A stretch of 64,000 nt of DNA from Mycobacterium paraffinicum (GTDB taxonomy: Bacteria > Actinomycetota > Actinomycetes > Mycobacteriales > Mycobacteriaceae), in NCBI RefSeq assembly GCF_001907675.1, contig NZ_MPNT01000001.1, positions 186,001-250,000 on the forward strand, given 5' to 3'. Positions 53,885 to 62,093 of the stretch are shown here, piece by piece (positions within the stretch are counted from its first letter, which is position 1; every line of letters begins with the position of its first letter). The position numbers were made by a program, and so were the translations under genes. The notes beneath the pieces are model-generated. The model did no database searches, was not told the origin of the DNA, and worked only from the letters and a program-made list of their open reading frames with translations.

Positions 53885-54751
53885 GTGACCAATTGGACCG
53901 CAGACGATCTGCCGTCATTCCTCGGACGCACCGTCGTCATCACCGGGGCCAACAGCGGCCTAGGCGCGGTGACGGCTCGCGAATTGGCTCGGGTTGGAGC
54001 CAAAGTCATTATGGCCGTGCGTAACACAGATAAGGGCAAAGCCGCCGCACAGCAGATCGCCGGCGATACCGAGGTACGTGAACTCGATCTGCAAGATCTG
54101 TCGTCCGTCCGAAAGTTCGCAGACAGCGTCGATGCGGCCGACGTCCTGGTCAACAACGCGGGCATCATGGCTGTCCCCTACTCGATGACGGTTGATGGCT
54201 TCGAACGCCACATCGGCACAAACCATTTGGGGCACTTTGCGCTGACCAACCTACTGCTGCCCAAGCTCAGCGACCGAGTCGTAACTATCTCCTCGATCAC
54301 CCATTGGCGCGGGGGCATCGACCTCGATGACCTCAACTGGAAGGCGCGAAAGTACGCCGCTTATCTCGCCTACGGCCAGTCGAAACTGGCCAACCTGCTG
54401 TTCACGGGCGAGCTGCAACGCCGCCTTGACGCCGCCGGTTCGCAGCTGCGTTCGATCGCGGCCCACCCCGGCTACTCGCAAACCAACTTGATGAACACAT
54501 CTGGGCGTCGCCTCGGCGACGTATTGGCTGCGGCCACGAAGCGGATGTCCACCAGCGCCGATTTCGGTGCCCGGCAGACGTTGTACGCGGTGTCGCAGGA
54601 CCTGCCGGGCGATACCTTCATCGGTCCACGTTTCGGGATGCTGGGCCGCAGCAAGCCAGTCGGCCGGAGTCCGGCGGCTCGAAACGTCACGACGGCTGCC
54701 GCGCTTTGGGAGTTGTCGGAGCAACTCACGGGAACAAAGTTTCCGCTATGA
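53885..54751 (+). CDS. SDR of the retinol dehydrogenase/WW-domain oxidoreductase-like group
   Basis: A 288-residue SDR with VVITGANSGLGAVTARELA, NNAGIMAVP, the NHLGHFALTNLLLP segment typical of this group, a Ser in TISSITHW and the active-site YGQSK. GTG 53885 is chosen because it places the Rossmann motif at residue 17; the frame is open far upstream to 53333, but that would overlap the amidohydrolase. It is divergent from the amidohydrolase with the 37-bp palindrome between them. Likely an NADP-linked alcohol/ketone oxidoreductase. Confidence 0.86.
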   Translation: MTNWTADDLPSFLGRTVVITGANSGLGAVTARELARVGAKVIMAVRNTDKGKAAAQQIAGDTEVRELDLQDLSSVRKFADSVDAADVLVNNAGIMAVPYSMTVDGFERHIGTNHLGHFALTNLLLPKLSDRVVTISSITHWRGGIDLDDLNWKARKYAAYLAYGQSKLANLLFTGELQRRLDAAGSQLRSIAAHPGYSQTNLMNTSGRRLGDVLAAATKRMSTSADFGARQTLYAVSQDLPGDTFIGPRFGMLGRSKPVGRSPAARNVTTAAALWELSEQLTGTKFPL

Positions 54752-54879
54752 GCAATCACGCTTGAGGCTGGCGATCCAACGTAACCGAAAGGCGCGTTGG
54801 CGCGGCGCTCGAGTTCTTGGTCGGATTGGATTGGGGCCTAAAGCACCTGATCCTGGCGCTCATCGGCTGAGCATCATCA

Positions 54880-56046
54880 TCATCGATCAACAGTGAGGAT
54901 CGCAGCGCCCGCGAACGACCCGGTGGCGTTCGACCATACAGCCACTTCGGCTTCGGGTACCTGGCGCTCACCGCACTCACCACGAAGTTGTCTGACCGAT
55001 TCGATGCAGAAGTTGGCCCCGTGGCGACGGCCGACATTGCAGGCGCCCCCGTCTGTATTCGTCGGGAGCGACCCGCCAGGTCCGGTGTGGCCGTCGTTGA
55101 TGAACTGTGGCGCCTCCCCACGACCACAGAAGCCAAGAGCGTCAAGCCATTCGAACGTAATGATTGAGAAGCCGTCATACAGTCCCGCGCAGTCGACATC
55201 AGCGGGCCGCAGATCAGTTCGGGACCACAGGGTGTCACTGCAGTGGCCGATTGCGTTCGATGTGAAGTCATCGAGCAATGCCATGTCGATGTCGGCTACC
55301 GCCGACATCGCCCACGAATCGACCAACACGGCGGGCTTACGGCATTCCCTGGCGCGCTCGGGGGTGGTGAATATGACCGCGGACGCGGAATCAACCGGGT
55401 AGTCGCAATCGAGGAGTCGCACCGGTTTACTGACGTAGCGGGACGCCAGGTACTCATCGACGTCGAGCGGCTCACGAAATAGCGCTTCGGGGTTTCGCAT
55501 CGCGTGACCGCGCTGGACGACGGCGTGTCGCGCGAAATCCTCTTCCTTGGCACCGAATTCGCTCATATACCGCTGCATCTGGAGGCCGCCGATGAACGCC
55601 GCCGGTAGGCTGCCGCCGAACGGCGCTGTCCACTGCTGCTGGCCGCCGACGCGAGTCGGGCCGTCCGCGGGCCCGCCCGCGGTGATCGCGGCGATCGGGT
55701 GGTCCCCGGCCCGCGGCTGGCGGATGACACGCAAGGCCAGAGCGGTGTGGCACGATCCGGAAGCGATTGCGTCCATCGCCATTACTGCGGTCTCGGCGAA
55801 AGACGGTCCGTATAGGCTCGAGGTGAAAAACCAATTCAGTGGCAAGATTCCGAGTAGCGAACCTATCGACATCGAGACGCCGCCGGTGGTTGAAATCCCA
55901 TCGACATCACCCTGTTTCAGCCCCGCGTCGTCGAGGGCGGCAGCGACGGCCTGCGTCACGAGCTGATCGTCGGAAAACGGCAGCATACGGCCGGTTTCCG
56001 AATACCCGACGCCGACGATCGCCACGCGATTCTGCATCGCGGTCAT
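54880..56046 (-). CDS. SCP-x thiolase-like (Ltp2-like) aldolase
   Basis: A 388-residue thiolase-fold protein. The nucleophile loop reads TSSLYGPSFAETAV (no Cys) and the C-terminal motif is TNTDGGACNVGRRHGANF. It overlaps the DUF35 gene upstream by ATGA (56043-56046), so the pair is made together. This is the third aldolase-like module in the window and probably serves a different side-chain length or branch than the other two (inference). Confidence 0.86.
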   Translation of the reverse strand: MTAMQNRVAIVGVGYSETGRMLPFSDDQLVTQAVAAALDDAGLKQGDVDGISTTGGVSMSIGSLLGILPLNWFFTSSLYGPSFAETAVMAMDAIASGSCHTALALRVIRQPRAGDHPIAAITAGGPADGPTRVGGQQQWTAPFGGSLPAAFIGGLQMQRYMSEFGAKEEDFARHAVVQRGHAMRNPEALFREPLDVDEYLASRYVSKPVRLLDCDYPVDSASAVIFTTPERARECRKPAVLVDSWAMSAVADIDMALLDDFTSNAIGHCSDTLWSRTDLRPADVDCAGLYDGFSIITFEWLDALGFCGRGEAPQFINDGHTGPGGSLPTNTDGGACNVGRRHGANFCIESVRQLRGECGERQVPEAEVAVWSNATGSFAGAAILTVDR

Positions 56047-56468
56047 CGCCCGACGACCTCGAACAGCGGCAGCGTACAGCCCGGCGCAACCTCACGGAAC
56101 GTCACGGCCAGCGGTTGTCCGATCCGCAGTTCGTCACCGGTGCAGTCGACGAGGTTAGTCGCGAAGCGCAGCGGTTCCTGCTCGACGAGGTTGACAGTGG
56201 CGAAGATGTAGGGCTGATGGGCAGCGAAGTACGGATCGTAAGCCTTGCGGGGCTCTGTCCAGGTGACGAGTGTGGCGTCACCGGACACCCGCTCTGGCTC
56301 CAGGTTTGTGCTCAGGCAGGCTCGGCACACCTCCTTCGGGGGATGCAGATATGTTCCGCATGCCTGACACCGCAGGATCAGCAGTTCATGCCGATCCACC
56401 CCGCTCCAGAAGAATTCGCTCACACTGTCGGGCTTTGGCATCGGCGGGTAAAGCACCGCATCACTCAT
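56043..56468 (-). CDS. DUF35 zinc-ribbon/OB-fold protein
   Basis: A 141-residue protein with LRCQACGTYLHPPKEVCRACL (four ribbon Cys) and an OB-fold with TWTEPRKAYDP and PYIFATVNLVEQE. It is the upstream partner of the Ltp-like gene at 54880. An A+T-rich promoter region lies about 50-80 bases before ATG 56468, so the pair has its own transcript. Confidence 0.87.
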   Translation of the reverse strand: MSDAVLYPPMPKPDSVSEFFWSGVDRHELLILRCQACGTYLHPPKEVCRACLSTNLEPERVSGDATLVTWTEPRKAYDPYFAAHQPYIFATVNLVEQEPLRFATNLVDCTGDELRIGQPLAVTFREVAPGCTLPLFEVVGR

Positions 56469-56520
56469 GTTCGAATCCCCTCCTGAGGCAGGTGTTTACG
56501 GCGGCCGCGAACCGCAGGGT

Positions 56521-56548
56521 TTTTAAATATATATAATTAAGTTCCCCC
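56521..56548 (-). promoter_or_regulatory. A+T-rich promoter region of the DUF35/Ltp-like pair
   Basis: A 28-base island of almost pure A/T (TTTTTAAATATATATAATTA at its start) stands out in the GC-rich window, 53-80 bases upstream of ATG 56468. On the minus strand it offers TATATA/TATATT -10 hexamers. Confidence 0.5.
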
Positions 56549-56559
56549 AGGGTAGCTTC

Positions 56560-56955
56560 TCAGTTCACTGGGAGGGCAGGCGTATAGCGATCCCAGATGC
56601 CATCTCTGCAGACCATCGGGATTCCGTCGAGCGACTGTGCGACCCCAGGGCCAGAGCACAGAGCCCCAAAATCTCGCACACCCACGAGCCCGGGAACCGC
56701 CACCCAGGTCGCCGTTGTGGGGTTACGGTACGTGGCGTAGCAAATGAAGGTATTGCCGTTCGCGTCCAGCCCGAATGGGTAGAGCCTGGCGGCCTGGCAC
56801 TGTGCACCTTCGACTGCGCCGGTCCTCAGATGTTCGACACAATTTGGTCCATCACAAGGGGCCGCAGAGGCCGGCGTGGGTACGAGCACGGAACCGGCCG
56901 TGAGCCACGCAGTCACCACTCCGATCATCAACCGGCATGCGAATCGCTGTCTCAT
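56560..56955 (-). CDS. Small secreted protein
   Basis: A 131-residue protein with a clear Sec signal peptide: basic RQRFACRLM, a hydrophobic stretch, and a likely cleavage after TPASA, near residue 31. The mature part has six Cys (including CDGPNC at its start), suggesting disulfides, and a GLDANGNTFICYATYRN segment. I do not recognise a named domain; small exported proteins of this kind are common in mycobacteria. It lies 38 bases downstream of the next secreted protein, so they may share a transcript. Confidence 0.72.
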   Translation of the reverse strand: MRQRFACRLMIGVVTAWLTAGSVLVPTPASAAPCDGPNCVEHLRTGAVEGAQCQAARLYPFGLDANGNTFICYATYRNPTTATWVAVPGLVGVRDFGALCSGPGVAQSLDGIPMVCRDGIWDRYTPALPVN

Positions 56956-56993
56956 TTCTCATCCCCCGTAGGAAGTGGTTGGGGCCGCGACGC

Positions 56994-57416
56994 TCAGCTA
57001 GCGCCGGGAGGAGACATGGGCGGCATCCATCTCGGCATCTCGCCTTTGTAATACCCCTTAGCCGTGCAGGTGGTTTCTCCTGCATCAGCGATGGCCTCAC
57101 ACAGCAGGCTTCCGCGGGTCCAGATTCGGACGATCACCCACTTGTAGCGCACCGGAGATTGCCACGTGACGTGCAGCGTCGTGTCGACGCTGTGAGGGTC
57201 AGCCACTGCGGCGTTCATTCGCCACGGCAGCGCAACGTTCTGCAGGGCGACCGGCCCGGAGAGGTCGGCGTAGTCGACGTTCACCGAAGTGAGAGAGGGC
57301 GATTGTGCCACTACTTCGTATGTCACGAACTCCTCGGCGCGAGCGACCCCAGGGGTGCTCACCGCCGCGAAGCAGCCCACGATCAGCGCTATCGCGACTC
57401 GCAAGGTGGTGGTCAT
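56994..57416 (-). CDS. MmpS-like secreted protein
   Basis: A 140-residue protein with a signal peptide cleaved near VARAEE (residue 27). The mature domain follows the MmpS beta-sandwich pattern: VTYEVV, NVDYADL, a VALPW turn, then a strand with WVIVRIWTRGSLLC and a second Cys in ETTCTAKG. MmpS proteins work with MmpL lipid exporters, but they normally have an N-terminal membrane anchor rather than a cleavable signal, and no MmpL gene is near. A homologous C-terminus is present at 63825. Confidence 0.65.
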   Translation of the reverse strand: MTTTLRVAIALIVGCFAAVSTPGVARAEEFVTYEVVAQSPSLTSVNVDYADLSGPVALQNVALPWRMNAAVADPHSVDTTLHVTWQSPVRYKWVIVRIWTRGSLLCEAIADAGETTCTAKGYYKGEMPRWMPPMSPPGAS

Positions 57417-57554
57417 GGGATTGCGCTCCTCGGGCCTGCAATTCGACCACCATAATGAAGGTCCGCGCGAAACGTTCGAGGTCCCGAGACAAATTTCTGA
57501 CGTAATTTAGGTAAGCCGGCTTTGGCGGTTGGTCGCCCGTTCCTGCGCGTCATG

Positions 57555-58823
57555 TCAGCCAGCTGTCCACTTCTGGGCGTCGCGCAGGACGTCTTTGAAC
57601 GGCTTTTCATTGTCGTAGCTCGGCTCACGGGGTAGGCCCAGGACGCGTTCACTGATGATGTTGCGCTGGATCTGGTTGCTGCCGCCCGCGATCGCGAACT
57701 GTCGCCCGTAGACGTAGTTGCTGGCCGCCCTGTCGCCTGCCGAACCGGGGCTGCGCCAGGCGATGGCGTTGCGTCCACCGATCTGCATGCCGGCGATTGC
57801 GCGGTCAGGGCCCCGTGTGCCGATCGACAACTTGATCAGTGCGGACGTGGCAGGGTTGGCCGCACCGCTCATGAGGCGCGCGGTGACTCGGCGGGTGAGG
57901 ACTTCATGGACCCAGTCCTTGGTGCGTTGCGCCGCGATCGCCGGACCCGATCCGCGGCCGCGCGCCGTTTCGCAGCGGGACGCAATACCATTGCCCGCCA
58001 ACTCGACGAGATCAGAAGCATGCTTACTGCGGGATTCCGAGGTAGATGGGGACAGGTCGATGTGGCCGGCTCCGCGCTCGAACATGAGCATCGAATTCGC
58101 GACCTTCCAGCCGTCGTTCACTGAACCGATGACCATCTCGTCGCCAAGCACGACGTTGTCAAGAAATTCCTCGCAGAACTCCTCGCTGCCGTTGACCTGA
58201 CGTACCGGGCGCACAGTGACGTGCTCGTCACGCAACGGCACTTTGAACCACGTGAGCCCGCGGTGCTTGGGCACATTCTGATCCGTTCGGGCCAAACAGA
58301 TCCCGTAGTCGGCGTGAATTGCGCCAGACGACCACAGTTTGGTGCCCTGCAGGATCCACTTGTCGCCGTCGCGACGGGCCTGGGTGCGAATCCCGGCGAG
58401 GTCCGACCCAGCGTCTGGCTCGGACAGGAGCTGGACCCAGATGTCCTCACCCCGCAGCACGCGCGGAATCCACTCGCACTTTTGCTGCTCAGCGGCATTG
58501 TGCAGCAAGGTCGGCAGAACGACCCGCATCGTCACGATCGAGGCGATGCCTGCAGGCAGCGGAACATCGTAGCCGGCGGATTCGTCGACCCAGACCTGCT
58601 GATGGGCGTTGCTGAGCCCCTGACCGCCGTATTCAGTCGGGACATTGATGCCGAGGTAACCCGCGTCGTACACCTTCCTCTGCGCTATTCGACCTGCGGC
58701 GACTTCCTCGGCGGCAACCTCGGTCGGAATACCGTCGGCTTCACCACTGCGCCGCGGGAGATTCGCCGACAGCCATTCCCGCATCGCGGCACGGTACGCG
58801 TCTAGTTCGTTCGCCTTGCTCAC
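57555..58823 (-). CDS. Acyl-CoA dehydrogenase, probable catalytic subunit
   Basis: A 422-residue ACAD starting at GTG 58823 in the GTGA overlap with the upstream ACAD; the frame to 58859 is not needed. It has LLSEPDAGSDLAGIR, GTKLWSSGA, the LMFERGAG segment where ChsE-type enzymes carry the catalytic Glu, and the C-terminal AGGSNQIQRNII with Gly for the medium-chain Glu. I take it as the catalytic half of a heteromeric enzyme with the ACAD at 58820. Confidence 0.88.
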   Translation of the reverse strand: MSKANELDAYRAAMREWLSANLPRRSGEADGIPTEVAAEEVAAGRIAQRKVYDAGYLGINVPTEYGGQGLSNAHQQVWVDESAGYDVPLPAGIASIVTMRVVLPTLLHNAAEQQKCEWIPRVLRGEDIWVQLLSEPDAGSDLAGIRTQARRDGDKWILQGTKLWSSGAIHADYGICLARTDQNVPKHRGLTWFKVPLRDEHVTVRPVRQVNGSEEFCEEFLDNVVLGDEMVIGSVNDGWKVANSMLMFERGAGHIDLSPSTSESRSKHASDLVELAGNGIASRCETARGRGSGPAIAAQRTKDWVHEVLTRRVTARLMSGAANPATSALIKLSIGTRGPDRAIAGMQIGGRNAIAWRSPGSAGDRAASNYVYGRQFAIAGGSNQIQRNIISERVLGLPREPSYDNEKPFKDVLRDAQKWTAG

Positions 58824-59950
58824 AACGCACACGCCTCGCAGATTCGCTCGTAGTGCCACGCCTTCTCACACCACATGCTTGTCGTGGTCCGAATGCGCCG
58901 CATGTACAGATGAAGGTCGTGCTCCCACGTGAAGCCGATACCGCCGTGCACCTGCAGGCACTCTTGGGCAATCTCAGTGGCGTACTCGTCCACATACGCC
59001 GCGGTCATCGAGACGATCTCGGCGGCATCGCCGGCGCGGCGGTCGACCACTTGTGCGGCCTCGGCCGTGGCCGCTTTGCAGCTCTCAAGGTAGAGCAGCA
59101 GGTCTGCCATGATGTGTTTGATCGCCTGAAACGACCCGATCGGGCGACCGAAGGCGATCCGATCTTTCGAGTACTGAACCGTCATGGAGAACATCGCATC
59201 GAGCGCGCCCACGGTTTCCGCGCACGCCAGCACCACAGCGATTTGCAGCTGGCGCTCCAGGCTTTCGTGCGCGTCGATATCGTCCGCGCCGAGGAGAGCC
59301 GCGGCCGGAAGGCGCACATCGTCGAATGACACGTCTGCGATGCGCCGGGAAAGGTCGTAGCACGTCAGCGCTTCGACACCCACGCCGGCGGACCCGGTTG
59401 GCACAATAACCTGAACCGGCTCGCCGTCACACCGACCGACCGCGAGCAAGTAGTCGGCCGACTGCGCTTCGGGGACGAAGCCGCGCACGCCACGAAGCAC
59501 GACTTGCGAGCCATCCCGCGACACCTCCAGCCCCCCTCCCGAGTCCCACTCACCCCCGGAGTCGAAAGGCGCCCACGTCATAACGGCTTCAGCGGCGGCG
59601 ATCTTGGGCAGAAAATCTTCGCGTTGCGCATCAGTGCCGAACTCCGAAATCGCAGCGCCGACCACATTCATCGGGATGAACGGTCCTGGTTGTAGGTAGC
59701 GCCCCACCGAGTCAGCGATCGTCGCGACGTCGATGAGCGGGTGATTTGTCATGCTGCCCCCGCCGTATTTCTCGGCGATCAACATCGAGTACCACCCCAG
59801 GTCCGCCGTTTGGGACAGCCACGTTCTGTCGTAGCCGCTCGGATCGTCGTGCAGCGTCCGGGCAACCGACAGCGGCAGTTGCGCTTCGATGAACTGGGTG
59901 GTGGTCTGACGCAGCATCCGCTGCTCTTCGGTCAGGTTCTCGTCGTACAT
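58820..59950 (-). CDS. Acyl-CoA dehydrogenase, probable non-catalytic partner
   Basis: A 376-residue ACAD if ATG 59950 is used (GAGGGA ten bases upstream; the protein then opens TEEQRMLRQTT like its relatives). The C-terminal QVHGGIGFTWEHDLHLYMRR is followed by TTTSMWCEK, so the catalytic Glu positions of both ACAD types are missing. It overlaps its partner by 4 bases. A GTG at 60034 would fit a leaderless message from the TATAAA at 60047-60042, but the extra 28 residues look unlike any ACAD. Confidence 0.86.
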   Translation of the reverse strand: MYDENLTEEQRMLRQTTTQFIEAQLPLSVARTLHDDPSGYDRTWLSQTADLGWYSMLIAEKYGGGSMTNHPLIDVATIADSVGRYLQPGPFIPMNVVGAAISEFGTDAQREDFLPKIAAAEAVMTWAPFDSGGEWDSGGGLEVSRDGSQVVLRGVRGFVPEAQSADYLLAVGRCDGEPVQVIVPTGSAGVGVEALTCYDLSRRIADVSFDDVRLPAAALLGADDIDAHESLERQLQIAVVLACAETVGALDAMFSMTVQYSKDRIAFGRPIGSFQAIKHIMADLLLYLESCKAATAEAAQVVDRRAGDAAEIVSMTAAYVDEYATEIAQECLQVHGGIGFTWEHDLHLYMRRIRTTTSMWCEKAWHYERICEACAL

Positions 59951-60041
59951 TTTGCGGCGTCCCTCTAGTCCGTCGTCGCCGCCGCACGAGTCCGGCGGAC
60001 CGCGGCGAAGTGGTTTGCCCCACACGTCTGGCACGCTAAAG

Positions 60042-60060
60042 TTTATACCGCGTAGATAAT
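60042..60060 (-). promoter_or_regulatory. Promoter element TATACCGCGTAGATAAT ahead of the ACAD pair
   Basis: The minus strand reads ATTATCTACGCGGTATAAA, which overlaps a TATAAA -10 hexamer (60047-60042). It matches the element in the P450 promoter at 13 of 17 positions and resembles the repeats at 2710 and 2732. It sits between the ACAD operon and the divergent crotonase gene. Confidence 0.5.
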
Positions 60061-60152
60061 AGCCGGTCGGTGATCATCCATTCACGGACGGCAGCCCAGA
60101 TATCGACCGCGGGCGCATACACGGTGAACAGCATCGGAAAAGAGGGACGGCT

Positions 60153-61055
60153 ATGGCCGATTACAAGTACCTGCTCGTCGAGCGGCACGACGACGGGCGA
60201 GTGGTGAGGATATTGCTCAACCGTCCGGCAACGCGAAACGCCCAGAACCGCGGCATGCTGGTCGAGCTCAACGAAGCATTCCTGGAGGCTGAGGCCGACG
60301 ACGACGTACGGGTCATCATTCTCGGCGGCACCGGGAAGATGTTCTCCGCCGGTCACGACGTGGTGTCTCCCGAAGCCCAGGAGGAATATCTTCCCGGCCC
60401 GAATCAGCATCCGTCGTGGAAGGTCAACGGCGGCACCCGGCGAGGCGCGGAGTCCCTGATGTTGCAGGAATGGCACTACTTCTTTCAGAACACGCTGCGC
60501 TGGCGCAACCTTCGCAAGATCACCATCGCCCAGGTACACGGCAAGGTCTATTCCGCCGGCCTCATGTTGATGTGGGCATGTGATCTGATCGTGGCCGCCG
60601 ACAACACAGAGTTCGCCGATGTGGTCGGCACCCGCATGGGCATGTGCGGCATGGAATACTTCGCTCATCCATGGGAATTCGGCCCCCGCAAAACCAAAGA
60701 GCTGATGCTGACCGGCGACTCCATATCCGCGAGCGACGCGTTCGCGCTCGGCATGGTGGCCAAGGTCTTTCCCACCGATCACCTCGGCGACATGACGCTG
60801 GACTTCGCCCGACGAGTTGCCGAGGTTCCGACGGTGGCGGCCCTGTTGGTCAAGGAATCGGTTAATCAAACCGTCGACAACATGGGCTTTCACAACTCGC
60901 TCAACGCATGCTTCTCACTGCACGAGCTCAACCATGCGCACTGGGCACAGCTGCACGACGATGGAAATCCCATGGCCAAGCCCGAAGACGGCGTACCCGA
61001 ATGGGGTAAGACACCTCCGGTGGTGCGGGCGCAGCGCGACAAGGTCAGAGACTAA
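60153..61055 (+). CDS. Enoyl-CoA hydratase/isomerase family protein
   Basis: A 300-residue crotonase, longer than usual because of an insertion after the first oxyanion segment (KMFSAGHDVVSPEAQEEYLPG through LMLQEWHYFF). The second segment is HGKVYSAGLMLMWACDLIVA. The usual P-E-V/G motif is replaced by VGTRMGMCGMEYFAHP, so the catalytic Glu pair is not obvious. Mycobacterial crotonases with this insert are a recognised group of unclear reaction. ATG 60153 follows GAGGGACGGCT. It is divergent from the ACAD pair and runs into the epimerase gene with a two-base gap. Confidence 0.87.
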   Translation: MADYKYLLVERHDDGRVVRILLNRPATRNAQNRGMLVELNEAFLEAEADDDVRVIILGGTGKMFSAGHDVVSPEAQEEYLPGPNQHPSWKVNGGTRRGAESLMLQEWHYFFQNTLRWRNLRKITIAQVHGKVYSAGLMLMWACDLIVAADNTEFADVVGTRMGMCGMEYFAHPWEFGPRKTKELMLTGDSISASDAFALGMVAKVFPTDHLGDMTLDFARRVAEVPTVAALLVKESVNQTVDNMGFHNSLNACFSLHELNHAHWAQLHDDGNPMAKPEDGVPEWGKTPPVVRAQRDKVRD

Positions 61056-61057
61056 TC

Positions 61058-62083
61058 GTGGCCGAGAAGTCACTCAGGGTTGCGGTCACCGGACCGACCG
61101 GTACGTTCGGCTTCGGTCTCATCCCGCTTCTGGAGGCAGACGACCGCATCGGTGAAATCATTGGGATCGCCCGAAGTCCTTTCGAACCCAGCGAACACGG
61201 CTGGTCGAAGATGATCTACCGGCCGGGGGACGTACGCAACCCTGACCAGCTGGCCGCGGCGTTCGAGGGCGCCGACGTCGTCGTACACCTCGCCTTCGCC
61301 ATCACCGGTTCGCCGAAAGATCCCGCGACCTATGCGATCAACATCGATGGCACCTTGAATACCTTCAAGGCGGCCGCAGCCGCAGGTGCGAAGCGCTTTG
61401 TGTTCGCCTCGACGATCTCGGCGATCGGATTCGACCCAGAGATGCCGTACGGGGTCACCGAGGAGTGGGCACCCAGGCCGATCAAATACTTCGATTACGC
61501 GCGCCAGAAAGCCGACCTCGAACGAGCTCTTACCGAACTCGAAGCCGACACCCCTGGTATCGATCTCTACATGCTCCGTACGCCGGGCGTGATGGGTCCC
61601 CACCTCATCGGGCACAAGAGCAGTGGCAACGGCTTGCGGCGCCTGCGAGGCTTCATCGACCGCAATCGCCGACTGCCGTTCCGGATCCCAATGCCCGTGC
61701 CTCGCTTCGAGACTCAGGCCATTCACGAGGACGACGTCGGGTCGGCGTTCGTGCAGTGCATCTTCGGTGCCGGCGAACCCGGGGTGTATCACATCTGTAG
61801 CGAAGGCGTGATCAGCAGCGAGGACATCGCCCGCATCTTCGGCTTTCGTCCACTGCCGTTCGGAAAGAATCTGCTTTATCGGGCGATGAGCCGGATCGCC
61901 GCCTCCACTCGATTCCGCTTCGTCCCGGATTTCGCGTCGGTCGCCGAGCTGTACAGCGTGCCGCTCATCATGGATTCCACGAAGGCGAAACAACGACTCG
62001 GCTGGACACCCAAATGGAACGTCGTCGACACCTACGTCGACACCCTGGTAACTAAATCGGGTGCCACGAGCACCGATAGCTAG
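61058..62083 (+). CDS. NAD-dependent epimerase/dehydratase (extended SDR)
   Basis: A 341-residue extended SDR with the Rossmann motif VTGPTGTFGFGL near residue 10, the FASTISAIG strand and the active site YARQK. The C-terminal part carries GWTPKWN, usual in the 3-beta-HSD/epimerase branch. GTG 61058 starts two bases after the crotonase stop. Likely a hydroxysteroid- or hydroxyacyl-type dehydrogenase rather than a sugar epimerase, given its neighbours. Confidence 0.85.
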   Translation: MAEKSLRVAVTGPTGTFGFGLIPLLEADDRIGEIIGIARSPFEPSEHGWSKMIYRPGDVRNPDQLAAAFEGADVVVHLAFAITGSPKDPATYAINIDGTLNTFKAAAAAGAKRFVFASTISAIGFDPEMPYGVTEEWAPRPIKYFDYARQKADLERALTELEADTPGIDLYMLRTPGVMGPHLIGHKSSGNGLRRLRGFIDRNRRLPFRIPMPVPRFETQAIHEDDVGSAFVQCIFGAGEPGVYHICSEGVISSEDIARIFGFRPLPFGKNLLYRAMSRIAASTRFRFVPDFASVAELYSVPLIMDSTKAKQRLGWTPKWNVVDTYVDTLVTKSGATSTDS

Positions 62084-62093
62084 ACTGCCAACA

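Noticed and set aside
61088-61107. GGACCGACCGGTACGTTCGG, resembling the block I operator
   Set aside because: It lies inside the epimerase coding region where it encodes the conserved GPTGTFG loop, so the match is explained by the protein.
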